Shown here one piece after another: positions 53,632 to 61,943 of a stretch of 64,000 nt of DNA. Numbering within the stretch: position 1 is the stretch's first letter; each line of letters starts with the position of its first letter. The translations under genes were made by a program, and so were the position numbers. The DNA is taken from assembly GCA_963736445.1 (NCBI GenBank), contig CAVTOY010000001.1, positions 124,001 through 188,000 on the forward strand, read 5' to 3'. This DNA comes from Thiosocius sp963736445. Lineage in GTDB: Bacteria; Pseudomonadota; Gammaproteobacteria; Chromatiales; Chromatiaceae. The notes below the pieces were generated by a model. The model was not told the DNA's origin. It saw only the letters and a list, made by a program, of their open reading frames with translations, and ran no database searches.

Positions 53632-53640
53632 GCGGGCGGC

Positions 53641-54354
53641 TCAGCGGATATCCACGGTGCGATTCAGGAACTTCAATGCCAGACCGCGCACCCTCAGGTC
53701 ATCGTCATCTTGCAGCGCTACCGGCTTCGACACTCGCGCACCGTTGACTGAGACCCTGCCGCGGCGACTGGGGAGCAGATAACAGCCATCGTGGCGGCGC
53801 TGTATGCATGCGGCCAGGCGAGGGGCCAACCAGCCGGGGACCTTGATGTCGCAGTCCGTCGATTTGCCGATTCTGAAGTTGACTTTATCCAGCGTATAGC
53901 AGCGCAGATTTGCGGCATCGTCGATGACCGAGAGGGTCGGCACTTTGACACGTCGGCGCAGCTTGGCCAGGTCACCAACACTCGAGATATCAATCTCCAT
54001 GGTCGCCTCCTGCGCCTGCGCTGCCACGGACGAGGTGGGCACTCCGGCCTCCTCTCCCTTGAGTCGAGGTACAGCCATGAACTTGAGAACGTAGCTGAAC
54101 ACCTGGATCTCGTCCCAGTAGCGTAAGCGATGGCGCCGGATCCGCTTGCCGCCGATGAACACGCCGTTGGCGCTGCCGTTGTCGATCAGCACGAAGGACT
54201 CGCCCTGTCTCTCGATGATTGCGTGGTGCTTTGAGACACCGTGGCTGGTCAGCACGATATCGTTGTCCGGCATCCGACCGACGGTCGTGCGTTCGGCGTT
54301 GAGCTCGCGCTGTTCGAGCAACGCATCACCCATGAATATTCGAAGATAGGCCAT
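53641..54354 (-). CDS. double FHA-domain protein
   Basis: This 237-residue protein starts at the ATG at 54354 (MAYLRIFMGDALLEQREL); upstream frames are rejected for lack of domain sequence. FHA1 covers ~20-95: TTVGRMPDNDIVLTSHGVSK, HHAIIERQGES, then NGVFIGGKRIRRH, with the Gly-Arg, Ser-x2-His and Asn-Gly positions intact. FHA2 covers ~155-235 (VNFRIGKSTDCDIKVPGWLA, GRVSVNGARVSKP) but has RLAACIQ where SxxH is expected, so its phosphothreonine binding may be weakened. It is probably a substrate or adaptor of the downstream kinase. Confidence 0.9.
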   Translation of the reverse strand: MAYLRIFMGDALLEQRELNAERTTVGRMPDNDIVLTSHGVSKHHAIIERQGESFVLIDNGSANGVFIGGKRIRRHRLRYWDEIQVFSYVLKFMAVPRLKGEEAGVPTSSVAAQAQEATMEIDISSVGDLAKLRRRVKVPTLSVIDDAANLRCYTLDKVNFRIGKSTDCDIKVPGWLAPRLAACIQRRHDGCYLLPSRRGRVSVNGARVSKPVALQDDDDLRVRGLALKFLNRTVDIR

Positions 54355-54684
54355 GTTTGTGTCAGCTACACGCGTCGCTGGAGTTGCCGCCCGTCGGGGC
54401 ACGCAAGCCATTGCTCTTTTGTCCCGCCCGCCGCCAGGCAGATTTGGATTCCTGCTGTCGACCATGATGCACTTCGACAAGGGTTTTTGCGGCAGCGTTG
54501 CGACTTTCTGTAGTCGGCCGATTGTGCCGGCTAAGGTGCAGGCGTGCGGAAGAATGGCGCCATCGGGGTACTTCTGACGGCGGAGATCTGCGGCGCAGTA
54601 GGATCAAGAATCCCGGTAGCGGTCCTGAACCCGCTTATCCCACTAACTTCCTGCTGTCGCCGCGATGCCGGTGAGATTTCCAGG
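54355..54684. other. 330-bp divergence-free gap between ABC permease and FHA gene, no gene
   Basis: Both flanking genes are on the minus strand. The gap has no convincing frame. It should carry the promoter of the FHA-kinase-phosphatase operon; I see no clear sigma70 pair. Its left end contains a short CTAG-family remnant (54625-54688). Confidence 0.5.
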
Positions 54685-54688
54685 TTAA
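54625..54688. repeat. short CTAG-family remnant overlapping the permease stop
   Basis: The left side CTGAACCCGCTTATCCCAC resembles the CTAGCCCGCTTATCTCACC end. The right side CGGTGAGATTTCCAGGTTAA resembles the other end, with CTAG changed to TTAA. The minus-strand TAA (54685-54687) is the ABC permease stop codon. The block CTGCTGTCGCCGCGATGCCG also matches copy 1 of the 263-bp type near its right end. Confidence 0.55.
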
Positions 54689-55944
54689 ACGCGCAGCGAA
54701 AGCCCATCGGCGAGCGACAGGCGGTAGGCGCGATAGCTGGGGATGCTGCCGACCAAGAAACCCGCGGCCGTGACGGCACCGAGCAGTAAGGCCTCGTGGG
54801 CAGATGGCGGGCCAAGCGCGATGAACAGGCCGAAGCGGCTCTCGATGATCGGCTGGCCGAATGCGAGCAGGCCATAGAGCAGCGTCAGTCCCAGTAGTAC
54901 CCCGAGCAGCGTCAGAAAGCCGGCCTCTCCCATGACCAACGTAAACACATGCGCCGGCCGCGCGCCAACGGAGCGCAGGATAGCCATTTCGCGGCGGCGT
55001 TCATTCAGACTGGTCAACAGTGCGGTGAGCATCCCGAAAAGACCGACCACCACGACGAAGACCGCAACGATCAGCAGTGCGTTTTCAGCAATTCCAATGA
55101 GGTCCCACAGTTGGCTGAGGGCCACGCCGGGCAAAATCGCCGTCAGCGGCTCTTGCGGATACTCGTTGATCAGGCGCTGCACCTGGAAGGTGGCGATTTT
55201 CGACTTGAGGCCTACCAGTGCCGCGCTGATCGCCTTGGGTGTCAGATCCAGCGCGCGTGCCTGCTCGGCGGAGATCGAGACCCCGGGCAGCGGGGCGCCG
55301 CGCTGCCAGTCGGCATGGATAGCCTCGATCGCCTGCAGCGAGACATGCACCGTGCGATCGAGCGGTGTCCCGGTGCGTTGCAGGATGCCCGCCACACGGA
55401 AGGGCTTGTCGTCATGGCGGGCGAAGCTGACGTCACCGGCGCCGTGCGCAATGACGATGGCATCGCCGACCGCATAGTCGAGCGCATCGGCCACCTCGGC
55501 GCCGAGAACCGCGTCGTAGAGATCCTCGAACGGCTTGCCGGCAGTAAATTCCAGCTCGCGGTCGCGCGCAAAGCGGTAGTGGCGAAAATAGTCGCGATTG
55601 GTGCCGAGTACCCGATAGCCACGGTGTGAGTCACCGAGCGAGATCGGGACGGTCCAGGCAATCTTCGGGTGTTGGGCCAGCGCCTGGTAACTCTCCCAGG
55701 AGAAATTATTGGTGGCGTCGCCGATGCGAAAGACCGTGTACAGCAGCAGCTGGACCGTTCCGCTGCGTGCACCGATGATAAGATCGGTGCCGGAGAGGGT
55801 ATTGGCGAAGCTGGCGCGCGCCTCGGTGCGCAGCCGTTCCACGCCGATCAGCAGGGCCACGCTGAGCGCGATCGATATCACCGTAAGTACCGCCGTGAAG
55901 CGGCGGTTGAGCAGGCTCTTCCAGGCGAGGGAGACGATCGCCAT
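54685..55944 (-). CDS. ABC transporter permease, FtsX/MacB type
   Basis: This 419-residue inner-membrane permease starts at the ATG at 55944, two bases after the ATPase stop. An N-terminal helix (FTAVLTVISIALSVALLIGV) is followed by a ~230-residue periplasmic MacB-PCD-like domain (LSGTDLIIGARSGTVQLLLY, GDSHRGYRVLGTNRDYF, DAVLGAEVADALDYAVGDAI). Three C-terminal FtsX-type helices follow (ALLIVAVFVVVVGLFGMLTA with SLNERRREMAILRSVGARP, then FLTLLGVLLGLTLLYGLLAF). Because it is the last gene of a zinc operon with DUF2796, it resembles the permease of Vibrio Zrg-type systems; a zinc-linked role is inference. Confidence 0.9.
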   Translation of the reverse strand: MAIVSLAWKSLLNRRFTAVLTVISIALSVALLIGVERLRTEARASFANTLSGTDLIIGARSGTVQLLLYTVFRIGDATNNFSWESYQALAQHPKIAWTVPISLGDSHRGYRVLGTNRDYFRHYRFARDRELEFTAGKPFEDLYDAVLGAEVADALDYAVGDAIVIAHGAGDVSFARHDDKPFRVAGILQRTGTPLDRTVHVSLQAIEAIHADWQRGAPLPGVSISAEQARALDLTPKAISAALVGLKSKIATFQVQRLINEYPQEPLTAILPGVALSQLWDLIGIAENALLIVAVFVVVVGLFGMLTALLTSLNERRREMAILRSVGARPAHVFTLVMGEAGFLTLLGVLLGLTLLYGLLAFGQPIIESRFGLFIALGPPSAHEALLLGAVTAAGFLVGSIPSYRAYRLSLADGLSLRV

Positions 55945-55946
55945 GG

Positions 55947-56693
55947 CTAGCGCGCGGTGGTCGCCTGGTTGAGCGCGGCGAGATTGATGGTCCTGTCGAA
56001 CAGGCGCTCGAGCGCGGCGTCGTGGCTGACGAAGATCAGTGTCGAACCTGCGGCACGGCATTCATTGAAGAGCAGCCTGACGAAGGACTCGCGCCGATCC
56101 GCATCCAGTGACGACGTCGGTTCATCGGCAATCAGCAGCTCGGGAGATCCCATTAGAGCTCGAGCGGCCGCGACCCGCTGCTGTTGCCCCACGCTCAGCG
56201 TGGTCACCGGCCGCGAGAGAAGCTCCGCGTGCGCCATGTCCAGATGGTCCAGCAGCCGCAGCGCCTCGTCCTCGACGCGGCCGGCCCGCTGGATCGCCCG
56301 ATCCCGGCGCCGCACGGAGAATCGGCAGGGCAGCAGCACATTGTCCAGCATGGAAAGATAAGGGATCAGGTTGAACATCTGAAAAATGTAACCGACGTGA
56401 TGCGCGCGATAATGGTCGCGTTCTATATGGCCGAGCTGTTCGAGCCTGTTCCCCAAGACCTCCACCGAGCCCCGCTGCGGCGTCGTGACGCCCGCCAGTA
56501 GGCTCAGCAGGGTGCTCTTGCCGCTGCCGCTCGGGCCCTCGATGAAGACATGCTCGCCCGATGTGAGACGCAGCTCTTCTAGGGCCATCACGATGGGTCC
56601 GCTGGCGTCCCAGCGAAACATCAGATCCTGGATCGTGACGACCGCTTGCGGTTCGCCATCTGGAAGCTCTGGATGTGGGTTCGGGGGCGTCAT
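55947..56693 (-). CDS. ABC transporter ATP-binding protein, LolD/MacB-like
   Basis: This 248-residue ATPase has Walker A in VFIEGPSGSGKSTLLSLLAG, the Q loop in YIFQMFNLIPYLSM, the signature TTLSVGQQQRVAAARALMG, Walker B in LLIADEPTSSLD, and the H loop in LIFVSHDAAL. It is typical of ATPases paired with FtsX-type permeases. The start at 56693 (MTPPNPHPELPDG) is 29 bases after the DUF2796 gene; a start 11 residues earlier overlaps that gene. It powers the permease encoded next. Confidence 0.93.
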   Translation of the reverse strand: MTPPNPHPELPDGEPQAVVTIQDLMFRWDASGPIVMALEELRLTSGEHVFIEGPSGSGKSTLLSLLAGVTTPQRGSVEVLGNRLEQLGHIERDHYRAHHVGYIFQMFNLIPYLSMLDNVLLPCRFSVRRRDRAIQRAGRVEDEALRLLDHLDMAHAELLSRPVTTLSVGQQQRVAAARALMGSPELLIADEPTSSLDADRRESFVRLLFNECRAAGSTLIFVSHDAALERLFDRTINLAALNQATTAR

Positions 56694-56722
56694 GCAGATC
56701 AGGCTCGCGCGGGGCTGATGGA

Positions 56723-57367
56723 TCAAAAACGCAGGACGGGATTCGCCGGGGTCAAGGCAGCCGCGCCCTGTTGGCCGCCAACGATGTACTGGACTGCCAG
56801 ACGCTCGGTGCTGGGAAAGGCCTCGAACAGCCCCACAGTCAGCCGATCGATGCGCTCCGGCCGGGCACAGGCGAAGCGATATCCGGCGGTGATATCCGCA
56901 TGATCAGCGTCGTGACGGTGGTCGTCGCCAGGGCCCTGTGCGCGCTCCCCAGGTCCTTCCGCCGTTGCAGCGTCGATCAACGATGAGTCAAGGTCAACCC
57001 AAGTCATGCGACATCCGGCGGCCTCGGCAAAACGGAATAGGCGGTCGCCCTGCTCGAGGGTCTCCACCGCAGTGCGCAGCTTCTCGCGCTCGCCGTCCGA
57101 CGAGGGTGCGTGCTCGAAGCCAAAAATATTGGACGCCGGGCTGTGAAGTTCGACATACAGCTGTTGATCCTCGAGTGCGAGGTTCAGCCTGCCGATGCCG
57201 TGGGCATGTGCGGCATGCTGCCGATGGGTCGGCGCGTCGTCAGCGTGACTGCTCGCCGCTATCAGTGCCATCACCAAGACGGCAATGGCCGCCAGCCAGC
57301 ACCGCAGGCGCCATGCGCCGCCGCGCCTGTTGGTGTCTCCAGCGGTGAGGGATAACGATGTGCTCAT
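56723..57367 (-). CDS. DUF2796 (ZrgA-like) periplasmic zinc-uptake protein
   Basis: This 214-residue protein has an N-terminal signal peptide (LAAIAVLVMALIAASSHA). A His-rich mature start follows (HRQHAAHAHGIGRLNLALED), then QLYVELHSPASNIFGFEHAP, another His/Asp-rich metal-binding stretch (DDHRHDADHADITAGYRFAC), and FEAFPSTERLAVQYIVGGQQ. These are features of DUF2796, which includes ZrgA of the Vibrio ZrgA-E zinc acquisition system. Its start overlaps the zur stop (ATGA). It is encoded with an ABC ATPase and permease, as in the Zrg arrangement. Confidence 0.88.
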   Translation of the reverse strand: MSTSLSLTAGDTNRRGGAWRLRCWLAAIAVLVMALIAASSHADDAPTHRQHAAHAHGIGRLNLALEDQQLYVELHSPASNIFGFEHAPSSDGEREKLRTAVETLEQGDRLFRFAEAAGCRMTWVDLDSSLIDAATAEGPGERAQGPGDDHRHDADHADITAGYRFACARPERIDRLTVGLFEAFPSTERLAVQYIVGGQQGAAALTPANPVLRF

Positions 57368-57819
57368 GCCTGTTTCTTGTCGTCACACTGCGCACACGTC
57401 CCGAGTAACTCGACGACCGGGCGCGTGGTTCTGAATCCGGCCGCCTTGCCGGCTGCCTGCAGGCTCCTGGCGACGGCGCTGTCTTCCAGTTCACTGACTT
57501 CACCGCAATCTGAGCAGATCAGGAACTGGCCGGCGTGGGTGTGCTCGGGGTGGGCACAACCGACAAACGCATGCAGGCTCTCGAGCTTGTGCACCAGGCC
57601 GTGCTCGAGCAGAAAGTCCAGCGCGCGGTAGACGGTGGGCGGCGCCGGGTTTCTTATACTGCCGCGCATCCGGTCCAGCAGCTCATAGGCGCTGAGCGGT
57701 TTATCGGATGCACACAGCAGACTCAACACGGTGCGGCGCTGTTGCGTGAGACTGGCGCCGCGGCCGCGACACAGATGCTCGGCGCGCTGCAGCACGGCGG
57801 CGATCTCCTGTTCAGTCAT
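57364..57819 (-). CDS. zur: zinc uptake regulator Zur (Fur family)
   Basis: This 151-residue repressor starts at the ATG at 57819 (MTEQEIAAVLQRAEHLCRG), overlapping the znuB end by eight bases. The winged-helix part has LTQQRRTVLSLLCASDKPLS, AYELLDRM and PAPPTVYRALDFLLEHGLVH. The metal-binding part has HAFVGCAHPEHTHAGQFLI, CSDCGEVSELED, and C-terminal CAQCDD, two Cys pairs for the structural zinc. Its place inside the znu operon supports Zur rather than Fur. It would act on the palindrome upstream of znuA. Confidence 0.95.
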   Translation of the reverse strand: MTEQEIAAVLQRAEHLCRGRGASLTQQRRTVLSLLCASDKPLSAYELLDRMRGSIRNPAPPTVYRALDFLLEHGLVHKLESLHAFVGCAHPEHTHAGQFLICSDCGEVSELEDSAVARSLQAAGKAAGFRTTRPVVELLGTCAQCDDKKQA

Positions 57820-58684
57820 TGGCGTTTCCCTTGATATCAAATGTGGAAACCGAAGTCTGGGCGCGCCGTCGCGACATCAGGCGTGTGACCAGCGCCGACA
57901 GGACATACATGGCGCCGGCCAGCAGGATGATCGTCGGGCCCGCCGGCAGGTCCGGTGCATAAGACAACGCCAGCCCACCAAGACTGACCAGGCTGCCGAG
58001 GACCGTGGCAACCAGCATCATGCGGCCGAGAGAGTGCACATGATGCCCCGCCACCGCCGCCGGCAGCGTGAGCAGCGCAAGCACCAGGATCAGTCCGACC
58101 ACCTGAATCAGCAGCACCACGGTGACCGCGACCAATACCAGCAGGAGCAGGTAGAAAAAGGCCACGGGCACGCCGCGCAGACGCGCGAACTCTTCGTCGA
58201 ATACTACCGCGAGGAACTGGCGATGATAGGCACCGACGACCAGCAGCAGCGCCACATCCAGCGTCAGCATGAACCACAGGCTCTCTTTGGGCACCAGCAG
58301 GATGTTGCCGAACAGATAACTCATCAGGTCGGCCTGATAGCCCGGTGTCTTGGCAATGAATAGGATGCCGATCGCCATGCCGATGGCCCACAGCGCGCCG
58401 ATCAGGGTGTCCTCTTGCGCCTGCCAGGAGAGCCGCACCCAACCGATCAGCAGCGCCGCAAGGATCGCGGCCGCGAGTGCGCCGCTGAGCGGATCGGCGC
58501 CGTAGTAGACCGCGGCCCCCATACCGCCAAGCACCGAGTGGGCGATGCCACCGGCGATAAAGGCGATGCGCTTAACCACCACGTAGCTGCCCATGACGCC
58601 GCAACCGATGCTCGCCAGCAGCGCCGCTGCGACGGCGGTCTGCAGGAATCCATGCTCTATTAGTGCAGAGAAGAACTCGCTCAT
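57812..58684 (-). CDS. znuB: zinc ABC transporter permease ZnuB
   Basis: This 290-residue inner-membrane permease of the ABC-3 family starts at the ATG at 58684 (MSEFFSALIEHGFLQTAVAA). Typical stretches are GVMGSYVVVKRIAFIAGGIA, HSVLGGMGAAVYYGADPLSG, TPGYQADLMSYLFGNILLV, FARLRGVPVAFFYLLLLVLV, and ILVLALLTLPAAVAGHHVHS. It carries zinc through the membrane for ZnuA/ZnuC. A short inverted repeat of the CTAG family separates it from znuC. Its last codons overlap the zur start. Confidence 0.95.
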   Translation of the reverse strand: MSEFFSALIEHGFLQTAVAAALLASIGCGVMGSYVVVKRIAFIAGGIAHSVLGGMGAAVYYGADPLSGALAAAILAALLIGWVRLSWQAQEDTLIGALWAIGMAIGILFIAKTPGYQADLMSYLFGNILLVPKESLWFMLTLDVALLLVVGAYHRQFLAVVFDEEFARLRGVPVAFFYLLLLVLVAVTVVLLIQVVGLILVLALLTLPAAVAGHHVHSLGRMMLVATVLGSLVSLGGLALSYAPDLPAGPTIILLAGAMYVLSALVTRLMSRRRAQTSVSTFDIKGNAND

Positions 58685-58687
58685 TCG

Positions 58688-58717
58688 CTGACCTGGATGC
58701 CGCAATCTGCAGGCTAG
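58688..58717. repeat. minimal CTAG-family inverted repeat between znuC and znuB
   Basis: On the minus strand CTAGCCTGCAGATTGCGGCA followed by TCCAGGTCAG has ends CTAGCCTG and CAGGTCAG that pair with one mismatch; it reads as two repeat ends brought together. The TAG is the znuC stop codon (58714-58716). At only 30 bases, chance resemblance is possible. Confidence 0.35.
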
Positions 58718-59472
58718 TGACGGTGCGCGATCATGCGCACGTCTTCGCCGTAGAGGTCCTGGATCACCTGACCGTCGACGGCGTCGGTGCCGTGACAAAC
58801 CAGGGTCCGGTTGATGCAGGCCACCCGGCCGACATAGCTGGAGATGAAGGCAATGTCATGCGAGACCACCAGGATGGTCATACGGGTGTTGAACGCATTG
58901 AGCAGATCGAAGATCTCGCCCTCGAGGCGCTGATCGATATTCGCCGTCGGCTCATCCAGGATCAGGATCTTCGGATCACTGACTAGCGCGCGGGCCATCA
59001 GCACGCGCTGCAGCTGCCCGCCGGACAGGCTGGCGATCTGGCGGTCGGCCAGGTCATCCGCCTCGACTTCGCGCAGCGCCCAGCGCGCCGCCTGCCGATC
59101 GGGCATGCCAAGGAAGCTGGGCCAAATGGCGCCCAGCCAGTGTCCCGATTGCTTAACGCCCAGGCGGCCCAAAAGCACCACCTGTTCGACCGTGATTGGG
59201 AAATCACGCGGAAAGCTTGGGTGCTGGGGCACATAACCGATCATGCGGCTGGCTTGGCGCGGTCGCCGGCCGAGCACCCGGGTGCGTCCTGCCTGTGGTT
59301 GCAGCAGTCCCAGGATGATCCTCAGCAACGTGCTCTTGCCGCCCGCATTGGGACCGACGATGCCGAGGAATTCGCCTTCGCGCACCTGCAAGTTCACCCG
59401 CTCTAGCACCGGCGCGTTGCCGTAGGAGAAAGTCACATTCTCGACGTCGATGATCGATGGCTCGATCGTCAT
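58714..59472 (-). CDS. znuC: zinc ABC transporter ATPase ZnuC
   Basis: This 252-residue ATPase has Walker A in FLGIVGPNAGGKSTLLRIIL, the Q loop in IGYVPQHPSFPRDFPIT, the signature ASLSGGQLQRVLMARALVS, Walker B in KILILDEPTANID, and the H loop in ILVVSHDIAF. The PNAGGKS loop (Ala in place of the usual Gly) is common in this metal-transport subfamily. Its start overlaps the znuA stop by four bases. Confidence 0.96.
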   Translation of the reverse strand: MTIEPSIIDVENVTFSYGNAPVLERVNLQVREGEFLGIVGPNAGGKSTLLRIILGLLQPQAGRTRVLGRRPRQASRMIGYVPQHPSFPRDFPITVEQVVLLGRLGVKQSGHWLGAIWPSFLGMPDRQAARWALREVEADDLADRQIASLSGGQLQRVLMARALVSDPKILILDEPTANIDQRLEGEIFDLLNAFNTRMTILVVSHDIAFISSYVGRVACINRTLVCHGTDAVDGQVIQDLYGEDVRMIAHRH

Positions 59473-60329
59473 GACTGCATCGCCTGAGCGAACTGCTGCG
59501 CCACGCGGCGCAGGTTGCCGACATAGTCAGCGGCTAGCGGATCGGCGACGAGAACCCTGCCGTCGATGGCGCGCGCTACCTGCGCGGCCAGGCGGTCGTC
59601 GAACTGCGGTTGCACAAAGACCACGCGGATAGCCTCGCGTTTCGCCTGTTCGATGAGTGCTACCAGGGTGCGCGCACCAGGTTGCTTGCCCTCACCTTCG
59701 ATCGGGACCTGGGTCAGGCCATAGGCGGCGGCGAAATAGCTCCATGCCGGATGAAACACCATGAAGCGCCGATTGCTCAGCGGCTCGAGCAGCCCGCGAA
59801 TGGTGCGATCCAGCTTATCCAGCACCTCCAAGAAGGCGTCGCGGTTGCGAGCAAAGTCGGCCGCATGCGCCGGGTTGAGTTCGGCCAGGACGTCGTGAAT
59901 GTTGCGGGCCATGTGCTTGACCAGCGGTGGGCTGGTCCAGACGTGGGGATCGTGCGCATCCTCAGGATGACCCCTTGCATGGCCGGCATGCGCGTGGCGT
60001 GGCAGGCCGAGCAGGTCGATGCCGATCCGCGCGTCCAGTATCCGCATGTCGCGATTGGCGGCGCGAATCCGTGCCATCCACGCAAGTTCGAATGGCACAC
60101 CGGTGCGCACATAGAGCGCGGCCTTCGACAAGGCCGCGATCTGCTGAGGCGAGGGGTCGTAGGTGGCCGGGCTATAGCCCGGTTGCACCATCGTGCGCAC
60201 CCTGACATGGGCGCCGCCGATCTGCTCGACGAAGGTCTTCAGGGGCGCGACGCTGACGAAGACCTCAAGGGGCTCGGCCATCGTGATGGCGGACAGCAGG
60301 AGCAGCGGCAGGCAGGCCAGGGCGCGCAT
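59469..60329 (-). CDS. znuA: periplasmic zinc-binding protein ZnuA
   Basis: This 286-residue cluster A-I metal-binding protein has a signal peptide (MRALACLPLLLLSAITMA). VFVSVAPLKTFVEQIGGAHV, MVQPGYSPATYDPSPQQI, and the His-rich loop around PRHAHAGHARGHPEDAHDPH follow. HVWTSPPLVKHMARNI, FMVFHPAWSYFAAAYGLTQV and a C-terminal ALVEQAKREAIRVVFVQPQ-like stretch complete it. It is the first gene of the zinc operon and lies directly downstream of a Zur-box-like palindrome. Confidence 0.95.
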   Translation of the reverse strand: MRALACLPLLLLSAITMAEPLEVFVSVAPLKTFVEQIGGAHVRVRTMVQPGYSPATYDPSPQQIAALSKAALYVRTGVPFELAWMARIRAANRDMRILDARIGIDLLGLPRHAHAGHARGHPEDAHDPHVWTSPPLVKHMARNIHDVLAELNPAHAADFARNRDAFLEVLDKLDRTIRGLLEPLSNRRFMVFHPAWSYFAAAYGLTQVPIEGEGKQPGARTLVALIEQAKREAIRVVFVQPQFDDRLAAQVARAIDGRVLVADPLAADYVGNLRRVAQQFAQAMQS

Positions 60330-60397
60330 GTCTGACTCGGGGCCCTCAGTCGTTTTCGGGAGAGAATCGGACGCGCTGGGCCTATCCGATCCGGTAT

Positions 60398-60422
60398 GCC
60401 CGTTACTTTATAACGTTTCATT
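60398..60422 (-). promoter_or_regulatory. probable Zur box upstream of znuA
   Basis: Read on the minus strand, GAAACGTTATAAAGTAACG is an AT-rich imperfect palindrome (GTTATAAAGTAAC core) in GC-rich surroundings. It resembles the GAAA.GTTATA..TATAAC.TTTC Zur operator of gammaproteobacteria. It lies 70-90 bases before the znuA ATG, and the operon it would control encodes Zur itself. Confidence 0.75.
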
Positions 60423-60483
60423 CTCGGCCGCCAGCGCCATCTGGTGAGACCCCGACGTCGAAGTTCTTTAGGGCCAAGGCGCT

Positions 60484-61623
60484 CTACTGCAGGCCGGCGT
60501 CACGCCATACAGCCGCCGTCTGCAGGGCACGGCTGATCTCGGTGCGCCAGCCGCGTTCGCCATGGATGTTGAACAAGGCCTTGAGACCGAGCGCATCGGC
60601 CAATGCCGGGCCGCGCTGGTCGCCGAGGGCCATCAGCGCGGTCGCCCAGGCATCGGCGTCGGTGCAGTCATCGGCGACCACAGTGACCGCCGCCAGGCGA
60701 TGTTGTACCGCCTGGCCGCTGAGCGGATCGATGGTGTGCGAATAGCGTCGGCCGGCGTCCTCAAAGAAATTCCGGTAGTCGCCGGAGGTCGCTACCGCGA
60801 AGTTCCTGACCTCGATGGTCCCCTGCACCGTACGCCGATCGGGCAGCGGTCGTTCGACGGCGATACGCCAGGGTTGGCCCGATACCTTTGTACCCTGCGC
60901 GCGCACCTCACCGCCGATCTCGATCAGGAAGTTCGCGTAGCCCTGGTTCTGCAGCAGGCCGGCGAGTTCATCGACGGCCCAGCCCTTGGCGATGGAGGAG
61001 ATATCGAGCTGCAGGTCCGGGATCGCCTTGCGCAGCCCAGGCGGCGACCCCCGCGCCTCCAGGTGCTGATAGCCGATACGCGCCAGCGTCTGCGCGATAT
61101 CGGCCGCCGCCGGCGGGGAGTCCCGCGGACCCTCGCTGCCAAAGCCCCACAGGTTGACCAGCGGCCCGACGGTGATGTCGTAGCGTCCCTCGCTGAGACG
61201 GCTTATGGTCGCGGCGCGCCTGACCAGCTCGACCAGCGACCCTGGCACCGCCAGCCAGTCGGTGCTGCGCGCTTGGTTGAAGCGCATCAGATCGGAGTTG
61301 GACCGATAGGTCGACATCTGTGCATTGATCGCTTCCAGCCGGCTCTCGACCTTTTGTTGCAGCAGCGCCTGCTGGTCCTCGCCCGGGGCGGGCGACAGCT
61401 TGATGCTGTAGCCGGTCCCCATTGTCTGACCAGAAAGCTCGGCGATCGGCGGCGGTGATTCGCTGCATCCGACCAACAGGGTGGTGAGGACGAGCCAGCA
61501 CGGGCCTGTCCGCAGCGCATGAATCCACGGGTTAGTTGGTCTTGATGCAGGCAATGCCTTCGCCTTCTCGGTGTCTCGTTCGTCGCGACGCGCTGGCTGG
61601 GTATCGCTCAAGCGTCGCGACAT
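60484..61623 (-). CDS. apbE: FAD:protein FMN transferase (ApbE family lipoprotein)
   Basis: ApbE links FMN covalently to threonine of target flavoproteins such as NqrB/NqrC or RnfG. The 379-residue protein has an N-terminal lipoprotein signal (PCWLVLTTLLVGC) after a ~40-residue basic leader. GQTMGTGYSIKL, MSTYRSNSDLMRFNQARSTD, EGRYDITVGPLVNLWGFG, the Mg/FAD site DISSIAKGWAVDELAG, FLIEIGGEVRAQG and VATSGDYRNFFED with YSHTIDPLSG all fit. The leader is long, so the true start may lie further in. No nqr or rnf gene is in the window. Its start overlaps the upstream small membrane protein gene. Confidence 0.94.
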   Translation of the reverse strand: MSRRLSDTQPARRDERDTEKAKALPASRPTNPWIHALRTGPCWLVLTTLLVGCSESPPPIAELSGQTMGTGYSIKLSPAPGEDQQALLQQKVESRLEAINAQMSTYRSNSDLMRFNQARSTDWLAVPGSLVELVRRAATISRLSEGRYDITVGPLVNLWGFGSEGPRDSPPAAADIAQTLARIGYQHLEARGSPPGLRKAIPDLQLDISSIAKGWAVDELAGLLQNQGYANFLIEIGGEVRAQGTKVSGQPWRIAVERPLPDRRTVQGTIEVRNFAVATSGDYRNFFEDAGRRYSHTIDPLSGQAVQHRLAAVTVVADDCTDADAWATALMALGDQRGPALADALGLKALFNIHGERGWRTEISRALQTAAVWRDAGLQ

Positions 61624-61943
61624 TCTTCGTTAAGGTAGCGCCTGAGGTACATGCGTGTCTGCAGGTAGCTGGTCGCCAGCCAGATCAGCGCGAGTACGCC
61701 CAGCACGCCGATCAGGCCCCCCAAAGTGGGCAGCAGGGCGGCGAGGATCAGTGTGACCGCGATGACCCCGATCACCGAACCGAACGCGAGTGTCCGCACC
61801 CGGGCGATGGACGTTTGCACGCTCGCGACATCGTTGATGCCCTGCTGTTTTAGACGCGCGCACAGTGCCGCATAGGTCTGCTGCTGTCTGCGCGACACAC
61901 GGCCGAAGGGGTCGTTGAGCTTCACCTGTGGGGACTCCGTCAA
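61608..61943 (-). CDS. small two-helix membrane protein of unknown function
   Basis: This 111-residue protein has a soluble N-terminal ~45 residues (DPFGRVSRRQQQTYAALCAR, LKQQGINDVASVQ). Two hydrophobic helices follow (FGSVIGVIAVTLILAALLPT and LIGVLGVLALIWLATSYL), then a short basic C-terminus. I do not recognise the family. It overlaps the apbE start by 16 bases and so is probably co-expressed; a link to the ApbE target complex is only a guess. Confidence 0.72.
   Translation of the reverse strand: MTESPQVKLNDPFGRVSRRQQQTYAALCARLKQQGINDVASVQTSIARVRTLAFGSVIGVIAVTLILAALLPTLGGLIGVLGVLALIWLATSYLQTRMYLRRYLNEECRDA

Noticed and set aside
51013..54354. Type VI secretion regulatory locus
   Set aside because: The FHA/kinase/phosphatase trio is suggestive, but no Tss, Hcp, VgrG or ClpV gene is present in the window.
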